From: Reyranella sp.
GTDB taxonomy: Bacteria > Pseudomonadota > Alphaproteobacteria > Reyranellales > Reyranellaceae
DNA: 64,000 nucleotides
Assembly (NCBI RefSeq): GCF_004297265.1
Contig: NZ_SCUT01000025.1
Coordinates: 62,001-126,000, forward strand
Direction: 5' to 3'
Part shown: positions 53,649-61,784 of the stretch, piece by piece
Layout: each line of letters begins with the position of its first letter
Numbering within the stretch: position 1 is the stretch's first letter
Notes under the pieces: generated by a model
Told to the model about the DNA's origin: nothing
The model's database searches: none
The model's input: the letters and a program-made list of their open reading frames with translations, nothing else
Made by a program: the position numbers and the translations under genes

Positions 53649-54310
53649 TCGAGGCCTTCTTCAACATCGAGATCATGAAGGCGGCCTGGCCCATCGTGCT
53701 GACGGGCCTCTGGAACACGATCCTGCTGTCGCTGATTGTGGTGCCGCTCGGCCTGCTGGGCGGCCTGATCCTGGCGCTGCTCGCCTCGATCAGGCATCCG
53801 CTGGTGCGCTGGCCGCTGATGGCCTGGGTCGACTTCTTCCGGGCCTTCCCGCCGCTGGTGCTGCTGGTCCTGCTGTTCGCGGGCCTGCCGTTCGCCGGCC
53901 TCGAACTGGGCGGCTTCGCCTGCGTGGCGATCGCCTTCTTCCTGAACACCGGCTCCTATTACGGTGAGATCTTCCGCGCCGGAATCGATTCCGTGCCGGC
54001 CGGGCAGGTCGAGGCGGCGCGTTCCACCGGTCTCACGCGGATGCAGGCCATGCGATACGTCGTACTGCCCCAGGCGGTGCGCAACGTGATGCCCGACCTG
54101 CTCTCCAACACGCTGGAAGTGGTCAAGCTCACGTCTCTGGGGTCGGTGGTCGCCGTGCCGGAGCTGCTTTACGAGGCGCGGCAGGCGCAGAGCATCACCT
54201 ACAATCCGACGCCAATCGTGATGGCGGCGGTGATCTACTTCCTGCTGCTCTGGCCGGTCGTGCGACTGCTGAGTCGCCTCGAGAACCGCGCGCTGGCGGG
54301 GCGGCGCTAG
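53645..54310 (+). CDS. Polar amino acid-type ABC transporter permease
   Basis: 221 residues with five helices. RWPLMAWVDFFRAFPPLVL and the EAA loop VEAARSTGLTRMQAM match the partner permease. The start at 53645 overlaps the upstream stop by 4 bases. It is the last gene of the importer operon and is convergent with the lipoprotein gene. Confidence 0.93.
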   Translation: MIEAFFNIEIMKAAWPIVLTGLWNTILLSLIVVPLGLLGGLILALLASIRHPLVRWPLMAWVDFFRAFPPLVLLVLLFAGLPFAGLELGGFACVAIAFFLNTGSYYGEIFRAGIDSVPAGQVEAARSTGLTRMQAMRYVVLPQAVRNVMPDLLSNTLEVVKLTSLGSVVAVPELLYEARQAQSITYNPTPIVMAAVIYFLLLWPVVRLLSRLENRALAGRR

Positions 54311-54319
54311 GGCCGGGCC

Positions 54320-54712
54320 TCAGCGCTTCTGGACGCAGTCGCGGTAGGTCACGGTCTGGCCGGAGCCTTCCTCGACGAGGGCGGTGTCACCCTTGCTCGA
54401 GAAGACGAAGGTGCCACTCGAATCGGCATAGCGGATTCCAGACCCCGAAAGAGTCTGCGGCAGGCTGAACTTCCGTCCGTCGCTCAGCTGCACGACGACC
54501 CGGCCGCCGGGAATGGGCCGCCCGTCGGCTCCGACGCTCGATTTGCCGTCGTAAAAGTCCGCTACGATCGTCCTGTTCTGCTGACACTGGTAGCGGACCG
54601 TCGACATGGGGGCGTCGGGCGGCGGTGCTTTCAGCGGGGGGCCGTCATTGCAGGCGGCGACCGCCGGCATCAGGAGCAGGGCAGAGCCCCAAGCGAGAGG
54701 ACGAGGCATCAT
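54320..54712 (-). CDS. MliC-like (C-type lysozyme inhibitor domain) lipoprotein
   Basis: 130 residues. A signal peptide ends at the lipobox AVAAC. The body reads YQCQQNRTIVADFYDG, VVVQLSDGRKFSL and SGSGIRYADSSGTFVF, ending YRDC, matching the MliC/PliC beta-barrel with its two cysteines. Such proteins protect peptidoglycan from host or predator lysozyme. Two adjacent ATGs (54712, 54709) are possible starts; neither has a strong Shine-Dalgarno. Confidence 0.78.
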   Translation of the reverse strand: MMPRPLAWGSALLLMPAVAACNDGPPLKAPPPDAPMSTVRYQCQQNRTIVADFYDGKSSVGADGRPIPGGRVVVQLSDGRKFSLPQTLSGSGIRYADSSGTFVFSSKGDTALVEEGSGQTVTYRDCVQKR

Positions 54713-54782
54713 CAAAACACCGGCCTGAAGGGAAGAGGAACTTTCCTCAACGCTGCCAAAAGCCGGACGTTTCGTCCCGCCG

Positions 54783-55184
54783 TCAATCCTTGGCGAGCGC
54801 CTCGATGAGGTCCAGCGTCTTCGTACGCAAGCTCTTGCTGCGAATCTTGTAATAGGCGCGGACAAGCTCGAGCGTCTCGCGCTTGGTGTTTAGATCGGCA
54901 TCCGCCGGCCTCGCGTTCGCCTTGGGGCGGCCGGGTTTGCGCTTGGCGCCTGCGGCTGCGGCGTCCATGCCTTCGAAGAAGTGGGCCACCGGAACGTCGA
55001 GGACCTTGGCGAACTCGAACAGGCGGCTTGAGCTGACGCGGTTGAAACCGCGCTCGTACTTCTGGACCTGCTGAAAGGTGAGACCCACGGCCTTGCCGAG
55101 ATCCGTCTGGCTCATGCCGAGGAGGGCGCGCCGCTGGCGCAGTCGGTTCCCGACATGCGTGTCTACTGGATGGGAAACAGCCAC
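54783..55184 (-). CDS. XRE-family (Cro/CI-type HTH) transcriptional regulator
   Basis: 133 residues from a GTG with GGAGGAATGA upstream. The helix-turn-helix reads LRQRRALLGMSQTDLGKAVG then LTFQQVQKYERGFNRVSSSRL, the pattern of short alphaproteobacterial regulators. A linker with an AT-hook-like KRKPGRPK follows, then a basic helical tail. It lies 70 bases upstream of the lipoprotein gene on the same strand. Confidence 0.9.
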   Translation of the reverse strand: MAVSHPVDTHVGNRLRQRRALLGMSQTDLGKAVGLTFQQVQKYERGFNRVSSSRLFEFAKVLDVPVAHFFEGMDAAAAGAKRKPGRPKANARPADADLNTKRETLELVRAYYKIRSKSLRTKTLDLIEALAKD

Positions 55185-55391
55185 TCATTCCTCCGAAAAC
55201 AAGACGTTGCTATCGCAGCCCGGCCTTACAGCCACCTTTCGATCCATATGCCATTGCACCAAAGAATGGCTGCGCGCCAGACGCGAAACTTCGCAGCACG
55301 GACGCGGAGGCGCGCAGCAGTTGCCGACCGGATGCAAGCTTCATAACCTCGCACTCAGGCGGCAAAGACCGCATTCCGGGAGGATTTCACG

Positions 55392-56360
55392 ATGCTGACT
55401 CGTATTCGCACCGTTTTCACATGCCTGATTCTGCTGGTGTTTGCGCCGCCGGTCCTTGCCCAGGCCAACTGGCCGGACAGGCCGGTCAAGATCGTCGTTG
55501 GCTTCACGGCCGGGAGTTCGACCGACGTCACGGCGCGGATGTTCGCACAGAAATTCTCCGAGGCCTGGGGCCAGCCGGTGATCGTCGAGAACGTCGCCGG
55601 CAATTCGGGTGCGATCGGCGTCGACCGTGTCGCCAAGGCCGCGCCCGATGGATACACGCTGATGTGGTCGGGAAACGCCGCGATCACGATCCTGCCGTCG
55701 ATGCAGGCCCTGCCGTTCGATCCACTGAAGGACCTCACGCCGATCTCGACCTCGCTGGTCATGCCGTCGCTATTCATGGTGAACAACGACCTGCCGGTGA
55801 AATCGATCCCCGAGCTGATCGGCTACGCCAAGGCCAATCCGGGCAAGCTGTCCTACGGCACGCCGGGTGTCGGCACGCCGCAGCACATCGCGGGCGAGCT
55901 GTTCTGCTTTCTGGCCGGCATCAGGATGGAACACATCCCGTACCGCGGCGCCAACATGGTTGACCTGATGAGTGGCGTCGTCCAGGTCGGCATCCAGAAC
56001 GCCGGGGCGGCGATGCCACTGGTGCGCGATGGCCGCGTGCGCGGCATCGCCGTCACCTCGCTGAAGCGCACGCCGGGTGCGCCGGACCTGCCGACGCTCG
56101 CCGAGCAGGGCTTTCCGGGCTTCGAGGCGACCTCGTGGTTCGCGCTGCTGGGCCCGGCCGACCTGCCCAAGCCGATCGTGGACAAGGTGCGGGCGGAGTC
56201 GCTGAAGGTGCTGGCCGATCGCGAGATGAAGGAGAAATTCACCGCCATGGGCCTCGACCTCATGGGCAGTACGCCGGAAGAGACCCGGGCTGCCATCGCC
56301 GCGGATATTCCAAAATGGGCAAAGGTCATCAAGGACGCGAACATCAGAACGGGTCAGTAA
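55392..56360 (+). CDS. Bug/TctC-family tripartite tricarboxylate transporter substrate-binding protein
   Basis: 322 residues. The signal peptide is TCLILLVFAPPVLAQ, the mature start WPDRPVKIVVGFTAGSSTD, with VIVENVAGNSGAIG and KAAPDGYTLMWSG following. The ATG has GGGAGGATTTCACG before it. No TctAB genes are near, so it is another orphan receptor. The 200 bases before it (55185-55391) show no gene. Confidence 0.9.
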   Translation: MLTRIRTVFTCLILLVFAPPVLAQANWPDRPVKIVVGFTAGSSTDVTARMFAQKFSEAWGQPVIVENVAGNSGAIGVDRVAKAAPDGYTLMWSGNAAITILPSMQALPFDPLKDLTPISTSLVMPSLFMVNNDLPVKSIPELIGYAKANPGKLSYGTPGVGTPQHIAGELFCFLAGIRMEHIPYRGANMVDLMSGVVQVGIQNAGAAMPLVRDGRVRGIAVTSLKRTPGAPDLPTLAEQGFPGFEATSWFALLGPADLPKPIVDKVRAESLKVLADREMKEKFTAMGLDLMGSTPEETRAAIAADIPKWAKVIKDANIRTGQ

Positions 56361-56364
56361 TCCC

Positions 56365-57030
56365 TCAACCTTCGCGCTTCGCCTTTTCGCGACGGGCCAG
56401 CTCGGCCTCGGACGTGTTCGGCAGCTCGAAGCTGCCGATCTCCACGGCGCCGGCACGCGAGTAGACGCCCATCGTCACCCCGGTCGTCGAGACCTTGCTC
56501 TCAACGAGTTTCAACGCGCCAGCCTGCGTGCCCTGGCCGAACAGCCGCTTGCCCGAGCCGAGGACGAGCGGGAAGGTGAGCAACCGGAACTCATCGACCA
56601 GATCGTGGCTCAGCAGGGTCTGAAGAAGTACGCTGCTGCCCTGCGTGAGAAGGATGGGGCCTTTGCCTTGTTTCAGCCTGGCGATCCTGGCGGCGACATC
56701 ACCGTTCAAGGCGACGGAATTCTTCCAGGTAAGCGGCGTCGTCGAGGAGGTGGCGACGTATTTGGTCACCTCGTTGAAGGTCTTGCCGATGGGATCGTCC
56801 TCGCCGACGAAGGGCCAGTGTGCAGCGAAGATCTCGTAGGTCTTGCGGCCGAGCAGCAAGTCGAAGGGCTGGGTGAAACATTCGCTCATGAACTGGCCCA
56901 TTGGCTCGTCCCAATAGGGTACGGTCCAGCCGCCATAGGTGAAGCCGCCCGAGGGATCTTCCGGTGGCCCGCCCGGTGCCTGCATCACGCCGTCGAGGCT
57001 CACGAAGGCTCCGGCAACGATCTTTCTCAT
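56365..57030 (-). CDS. RibD C-terminal/dihydrofolate reductase-like protein
   Basis: 221 residues, start ATG at 57030 with CGGAG upstream. The N-terminus MRKIVAGAFVSLDGVMQAPG and the middle LLLGRKTYEIFAAHWP are the pattern of YyaP/YwjB-type RibD_C proteins. ILLTQGSSVLLQTLL covers the NADPH site. Physiological substrate unknown; not a true folate reductase by length or motif. Confidence 0.88.
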   Translation of the reverse strand: MRKIVAGAFVSLDGVMQAPGGPPEDPSGGFTYGGWTVPYWDEPMGQFMSECFTQPFDLLLGRKTYEIFAAHWPFVGEDDPIGKTFNEVTKYVATSSTTPLTWKNSVALNGDVAARIARLKQGKGPILLTQGSSVLLQTLLSHDLVDEFRLLTFPLVLGSGKRLFGQGTQAGALKLVESKVSTTGVTMGVYSRAGAVEIGSFELPNTSEAELARREKAKREG

Positions 57031-57134
57031 GGCAGTACTCCGATGTGTCTGCCCCAAGGACGAGCGAGGGCCCTGTGGCCCGACATCGGTGTCGAAAATT
57101 CTCCGGACGACGTGAACCGATACGATATTTCGGC

Positions 57135-57509
57135 CTAGTACTCCTCGATCACCTGCCCGTTGGGATGGATCGTGACCTTCTTCGGCACGCCCTGTGGCCG
57201 GGTCGGCACGGCGTCGCGGCTAACTCTGGCGCGCCAGGATCCGTCGTTTTCCTGCTCGAGGCGCTGCACCTTGTAGCCCTGGTTCTCAAGCCGGTCGCGC
57301 TGCAGGGAATAGGTATTGGGCTGGGGCGCCGGCGGCGCCATGACGGGGGCGGGCGGGGCGACGGGAGGCGGTTGCAAGGCCCCAGGCGACATGGTGTCGG
57401 GCATGCGGCCGCCATTGCCGATCGATCCCGGCACGAGCTGGCCGAAGGCCGTGTCCGCCGCGGCGACCAGGGCCATCACGAAGACGAGGGTGAGCAGGGT
57501 GGGGCGCAT
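57135..57509 (-). CDS. Small secreted PepSY-like protein with Pro-rich linker
   Basis: 124 residues. A signal peptide TLVFVMALVAAADTAFG is followed by a Pro/Ala/Met-rich linker, then a C-terminal unit NQGYKVQRLEQENDGSW and KKVTIHPNGQVIEEY that resembles a single PepSY-type repeat. The protein encoded at 60786 has the same layout. There is no Shine-Dalgarno; a TATATA box ends 6 bases before the ATG, so the message could be leaderless. Divergent from the permease gene. Confidence 0.7.
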   Translation of the reverse strand: MRPTLLTLVFVMALVAAADTAFGQLVPGSIGNGGRMPDTMSPGALQPPPVAPPAPVMAPPAPQPNTYSLQRDRLENQGYKVQRLEQENDGSWRARVSRDAVPTRPQGVPKKVTIHPNGQVIEEY

Positions 57510-57515
57510 GCGGTT

Positions 57516-57521
57516 TATATA
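57516..57521 (-). promoter_or_regulatory. -10-like box immediately upstream of a start codon
   Basis: TATATA at 57516-57521 lies 6 bases before the ATG at 57509 (minus strand). A TTAGCA with 18-base spacing is a possible -35. Transcription would begin at or near the ATG. Confidence 0.4.
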
Positions 57522-57564
57522 GGGTGTCCGCCCCGGTCTTGCTAAGAGGGGGTAGGGGAATCGA

Positions 57565-59031
57565 ATGAAAATCAAAGGCGCCGCGTCGCGTAAGTTGCTT
57601 TCCGATATCCTGGCCTCGGGCGCCCATGCCGCGCCTTTGCCCAAAGTCCTGGGCCCCATCAGCATCGTTTTCATGGGCATCGGTGCCATCATCGGCGCCG
57701 GCATTTTCGTCCTGACGGGCACGGCGGCCGCCCTGTACGCCGGCCCCGCCGTGGTCGTGTCCTTTGTATTGGCCGGCATCGCCTGTGCGTTCGTCGCGCT
57801 CTGCTACGCGGAGCTGGCGGCGCTGATGCCCGTTTCCGGCAGCACCTATATCTATACCTATGCAAGCCTGGGCCAGCTCGCGGCGTGGCTGGTCGGCTGG
57901 AACCTCATCCTTGAATATTCGATCGGTGCGGCCGCGGTGGCCGTCGGGTGGTCGGGCTACTTCAACGGCACGCTGGCGTCCCTCGGTCTTGCCATCCCAC
58001 CCCGGCTGTCGACCTCGACCGGCCAGGCCGTCCAGCTCGCCGACGGTACGACGGCAACCGCGATCGCCAATTTGCCGGCCGCGGCGATCGTGGCGCTTCT
58101 GACGCTCCTGCTCGTGCGGGGAACGCGCGAGTCGGCGCAGCTCAACAATCTCATGGTGGCGCTCAAGCTGCTCGTCATCCTGGCGTTCATCGGCTTCGGG
58201 ATCAGCCATGTCTCGGTCGCGAACTGGCAGCCGTTCGTGCCGCCGAACAGCGGCACTTTCGGGACCTTCGGCTGGAGCGGCGTCCTGCACGGCGCCTCGG
58301 TCGTGTTCTTCACCTATATCGGGTTCGATGCCGTCTCCAATTGCGCACCAGAAGCGAGGCGCCCGCAGCGCGACATGCCGATTGGCATTCTCGGGGCCCT
58401 CGTGCTCTCGACGATCCTTTATGTCCTGGTGGCGGGCGTGCTCGTCGGCGTCGTGCCGTACCCCGAGCTGAACGTGGCGGCTCCGGTCGGATTGGCGGTC
58501 GATCGCATGGGCATCGGCTGGTTAGCCGCGCTGATCCAGCTCGGTGCGATGATCGGGATCACGACAGCGATCCTAGTTCTGCTCTATGGACAGGGCCGCA
58601 TCTTCGCAACCATGGCGCATGACGGCCTGATGCCGCCGCTGTTCAGCCGCATCCACCCGCGGCTGAAGACGCCCTGGATGAGTCAGATCCTGATCGGCGT
58701 GATCGTGGCCGCTATAGCCGCCGTGGCGCCGATCGAGACGCTGAGCGAGCTGGTCGGCGTCGGCACGCTGTTTTCCTTCCTGATGGTCTGCGCGTCGGTG
58801 GTTCGGCTTCGCCGTCTGGAGCCGCATGCCCCACGTCCGTTCCGGGTACCGGCCGTACCGCTGGTGCCGATGCTCGGCATCTTCTCCTGTCTTGGTCTGA
58901 TGGTTGGGCTGGCGCCGGTAACCTGGGCGCGGCTCGTGCTCTGGATCGCGATCGGCCTGGTGATCTACTTCGCCTATGGCCGATCGCGCGCCGCCCGACA
59001 CCGGATGGATGGCCCTCAAAGCAGGGCGTGA
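57565..59031 (+). CDS. APC-superfamily amino acid permease (cationic amino acid transporter type)
   Basis: 488 residues with about 12-14 hydrophobic segments. The N-terminal LGPISIVFMGIGAIIGAGIF carries the GAIIGAGIF substrate-binding loop of APC transporters. LIPVSGSTYIYTYASLG-like sequence (ALMPVSGSTYIYTYASLG) marks the CAT/YfnA group. It imports or exchanges amino acids across the inner membrane. Its 3' end overlaps the convergent decarboxylase gene by 16 bases. Confidence 0.92.
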   Translation: MKIKGAASRKLLSDILASGAHAAPLPKVLGPISIVFMGIGAIIGAGIFVLTGTAAALYAGPAVVVSFVLAGIACAFVALCYAELAALMPVSGSTYIYTYASLGQLAAWLVGWNLILEYSIGAAAVAVGWSGYFNGTLASLGLAIPPRLSTSTGQAVQLADGTTATAIANLPAAAIVALLTLLLVRGTRESAQLNNLMVALKLLVILAFIGFGISHVSVANWQPFVPPNSGTFGTFGWSGVLHGASVVFFTYIGFDAVSNCAPEARRPQRDMPIGILGALVLSTILYVLVAGVLVGVVPYPELNVAAPVGLAVDRMGIGWLAALIQLGAMIGITTAILVLLYGQGRIFATMAHDGLMPPLFSRIHPRLKTPWMSQILIGVIVAAIAAVAPIETLSELVGVGTLFSFLMVCASVVRLRRLEPHAPRPFRVPAVPLVPMLGIFSCLGLMVGLAPVTWARLVLWIAIGLVIYFAYGRSRAARHRMDGPQSRA

Positions 59032-60620
59032 CGCTTCCGCGTGAGCGGCACGACGACCACGCTGGCCCCGGGCCGGGCGATGGCCGCGGCAACGGCTGCG
59101 GTCACCTCCGCGCCGGTCTTGGCCAGCGTCGCCGGCGCGCCGTAACCCTTCGCCAGGGCTTCGAGATCGATGCCAGGCAGATCGAGGCCGGGCACGTTGG
59201 GCGTCTCCTCGAGTTCGGCGAAGGATTTCAGGATGGCATATTCGTGGTTCTGCAGGACGACGAAGACGACATGCGCCTTCTGCTGAACCGCCGTGTAGAG
59301 CGCCTGGATCGAATACTGGAAGGAGCCGTCGCCCATGAGGGCAATGACAGGGCGATGGCGGCCGCTACTACTGCGCTCGGCCAGTGCGAGACCGACGGCA
59401 GCCGGCATGTCCCAGCCGAGGCCGCCAGAGGCAAAGGTGTAGAAGGTATCGGGCTTGTCGATGCGGAACTGGTCCTGCATCTCGGCCACGACCGAGGGCG
59501 CTTCCTCCACGAGGACATAGTCGGCCGGACAGGCGTCGCGCACCGCCGCCATGATCGCATCGGCCGCCAGCGGCTGTGCGTCCATGTCGGGCTTCTTCGG
59601 CATGGCCCGCAGGGGCGCGGACACGGATGAGGTCCGCTTCTTCAGCATCGGCTGGATTGCCTCGAGGAAGAGTTTGGCATCGGATACCAGGCTGTCGCCG
59701 ACCGGCGCCTTGGACGACATGTTCGGATCGTCGGTGACCTGCAGGAGCTGGGTGCCCTTCGGCACGTAGTCGCCGCCGACATAGGGATAATAGCGGAAGA
59801 CCGGGGCACCGATCACGATCACCAGATCGTGGCCTTTGAATTTCTGCCCCAGCGGTCCGATCGCGGGCGGCAGCGCGCCGGCATGTTGGCGATGGGTTTC
59901 CGGGAAAGGGGTGCGCTCGGCAAACGGCGCGGTCCAGACCGGCACGCCGAGCGTTTCGGCAAATCGGATGCCGTCGTTCCAGGCCTGGCTGCGCGCCAGA
60001 TCCGAGCCATAGACGATGACGGGCGACCTTGCGGCATTGATGCGCTCGGCGAATTCGGCGACGCGCGCCGGATCGGGGCCGACGCGCGTGGCGATCGTGC
60101 GGAAGACATCGATCTCCGGCATCGGCCTGTCCCAGTCGTCGAGCGGCAGGGAGAGGAATACCGGGCCGGCCGGCTGCTGCAGGGCCGTCGCATAGGCGCG
60201 CATGAACGCGGCGGGGATGTCCTCCGCCCGCGAGGGCTCATAGGACCACTTCACCCAGGGCCGCGGCAAAGTCACGGCGTCGATGTTGGTGAGGAGCGGC
60301 TCGAGCAGCAGCATCTCGCGCGTCTGCTGGCCGGCCGTGATGATCAGGGGAGTCTTGTTCTGGTAGGCGGTCACAATGCAGCCGAGCGCATTGCCCATGC
60401 CGGCGCCCGTATGGACATTCACGATGACCGGCTTGCGCAGGCCTTGCGCAATGCCGTCGGCGATTCCGACGACGCTCGCTTCCTGGAGCGCCTGCACGTA
60501 ATCGAAATCCGTCGGGAAATTCTTGAGGAAAGTCTCTTCCGTCGAACCAGGATTGCCCACGATCGTCGTCAGGCCGAGCTTGCGGAGCAGGTCGAAAGTC
60601 ACGTCCTTGACGGTGCGCAT
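59016..60620 (-). CDS. ThDP-dependent benzoylformate decarboxylase-like enzyme
   Basis: 534 residues. S26 (NPGSTEE), E47 (LQEAS) and H70 (NVHTGAG) fall at exactly the numbers of the catalytic residues in Pseudomonas putida MdlC. The ThDP motif runs from MGDGSFQYSI to QNHEY. However, the stretch that in MdlC holds the second catalytic His (FRYHQY, H281, from memory) reads FRYYPY here, with Tyr278 at that place. It probably decarboxylates a 2-oxo acid, but specificity or rate may differ. No mandelate pathway genes are nearby. Confidence 0.87.
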   Translation of the reverse strand: MRTVKDVTFDLLRKLGLTTIVGNPGSTEETFLKNFPTDFDYVQALQEASVVGIADGIAQGLRKPVIVNVHTGAGMGNALGCIVTAYQNKTPLIITAGQQTREMLLLEPLLTNIDAVTLPRPWVKWSYEPSRAEDIPAAFMRAYATALQQPAGPVFLSLPLDDWDRPMPEIDVFRTIATRVGPDPARVAEFAERINAARSPVIVYGSDLARSQAWNDGIRFAETLGVPVWTAPFAERTPFPETHRQHAGALPPAIGPLGQKFKGHDLVIVIGAPVFRYYPYVGGDYVPKGTQLLQVTDDPNMSSKAPVGDSLVSDAKLFLEAIQPMLKKRTSSVSAPLRAMPKKPDMDAQPLAADAIMAAVRDACPADYVLVEEAPSVVAEMQDQFRIDKPDTFYTFASGGLGWDMPAAVGLALAERSSSGRHRPVIALMGDGSFQYSIQALYTAVQQKAHVVFVVLQNHEYAILKSFAELEETPNVPGLDLPGIDLEALAKGYGAPATLAKTGAEVTAAVAAAIARPGASVVVVPLTRKRHALL

Positions 60621-60726
60621 GCGGATGTTCCCTCGTCACATGAAGCGTGGACACCTGCATCCTAGTGGGCAGCCGGGCCCGCGCCACTGCGTAATCTTGC
60701 TGACGTGACGGAACCACGCATGCGAA

Positions 60727-60756
60727 CGGAGCGCCCCACGAGGGTAGGACGCTCCG
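60727..60756 (-). terminator. Weak hairpin downstream of the PepSY-like gene
   Basis: CGGAGCG pairs with CGCTCCG (60727-60733, 60750-60756), with CCC/GGG able to pair inside the loop. No T-tract is present on either side. Confidence 0.3.
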
Positions 60757-60785
60757 CCGTACCGCAGACGCGTAGGGTGTGGCTC

Positions 60786-61118
60786 CTACTGCTCGCGGAT
60801 ATTGCCTGCCGGGTCCAGCGTCACGGCGACTTCGACGTTGTTGCGCATGGCCTTGCCCGTCCAGTTGCCCGCGGTGTCGCGGGTCAGCGACTTGATGCCG
60901 TTATAGCCCTTGGCCTCGAGCTTCGACTTGGCTGCGGCTTCCGCCGCCGTCGCGTTCGGCGAAGTCGCGGGGAGATTGGTGTTCGGGTTGCTGGTCTGGC
61001 CCGGCATGGAATTCATGTCGCGGCCGGCCGGCGTGCTGGGCTGCATCGTCTGCGCGAAGGCGGCACCGCCGATGGTGGTCGCGGCGATCGCGGCGAGCGT
61101 AACGAGGGTCTTCTTCAT
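60786..61118 (-). CDS. Small secreted PepSY-like protein
   Basis: 110 residues from an ATG with GGAGGAACACC upstream. The signal peptide is TLVTLAAIAATTIGGAAFAQ. A low-complexity Asn/Pro/Thr/Ala linker precedes the C-terminal unit KLEAKGYNGIKSLTRD then GNWTGKAMRNNVEVAVTLDPAGNI, one PepSY-like repeat. It shares this design with the protein encoded at 57135. Likely periplasmic; role unknown. Confidence 0.8.
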   Translation of the reverse strand: MKKTLVTLAAIAATTIGGAAFAQTMQPSTPAGRDMNSMPGQTSNPNTNLPATSPNATAAEAAAKSKLEAKGYNGIKSLTRDTAGNWTGKAMRNNVEVAVTLDPAGNIREQ

Positions 61119-61193
61119 GGTGTTCCTCCATTGTCGTTTCGAATGGCGTGGGCTGTGCTGGATCAACGCCGCTTGCTGGAAGGTGTTGCATCG

Positions 61194-61219
61194 AATCGCA
61201 GAAAGCGATTTTCCGGAAA
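61194..61219. promoter_or_regulatory. Adjacent dyads in the divergent region before the DedA-like gene
   Basis: AATCGC-AGAAA-GCGATT (61194-61210) is directly followed by the palindrome TTTCCGGAAA (61210-61219). Both lie in the 160 bases between the divergent PepSY-like and DedA-like genes. Possible operator; no regulator is assigned. Confidence 0.35.
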
Positions 61220-61277
61220 TGGTCCTGATTTCAGCGCGCTATCCGCGCACTCTTCCAGGCAGTAATGAGGTTGCTCG

Positions 61278-61721
61278 ATGAGCGCCTTTGTCCTCAGCCA
61301 CACCGGCCTGTTCGGCGCTGCCTTCCTTGCCGCCACGGTCTTTCCCTTCCAGTCCGAGCTGATTCTGGTGGGTTTGCTGGTGGCCGAACCGACGTACTGG
61401 CCGACGCTGCTGCTGGCGGCCAGCGTAGGCAATACGCTGGGCTCGGTGGTCAACTGGTTGCTGGGGCGATTGATAGAGCGCTTCCGCGACCGCCGCTGGT
61501 TCCCGGTGAAGCCGGGGGACTACGAGAGGGTCGAGCGCTGGTATACCCGTTGGGGCGTATGGTCTTTGCTGTTCGCCTGGCTGCCGTTCGGAGGGGACGC
61601 CCTCACCGTGGTGGCGGGTGCCATGCGTGCGCCGTTGCCGCTCTTCGTCGTGCTGGTCGCCATCGGCAAGACCGCGCGCTATGCCGTTCTGGTCGCGGCG
61701 ACCTTGGGCTGGCTCGCCTAG
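61278..61721 (+). CDS. DedA/YqaA-family inner-membrane protein
   Basis: 147 residues. Hydrophobic helices flank FPFQSELILVGLLVAEP (the conserved E/P re-entrant part) and SVGNTLGSVVNWLLGRLIE (the G-N-x-x-G and N-W motif of YqaA). A basic loop RFRDRRWFPVK follows. DedA-family proteins are linked to flipping of membrane lipids and to proton-motive-force maintenance; YqaA is the short form. Confidence 0.87.
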   Translation: MSAFVLSHTGLFGAAFLAATVFPFQSELILVGLLVAEPTYWPTLLLAASVGNTLGSVVNWLLGRLIERFRDRRWFPVKPGDYERVERWYTRWGVWSLLFAWLPFGGDALTVVAGAMRAPLPLFVVLVAIGKTARYAVLVAATLGWLA

Positions 61722-61784
61722 CGACAGCTGCGTGGCACCCAAATTGCTTCCGCCGACAGTGCTCGACACGGACAGGAGGCATCA

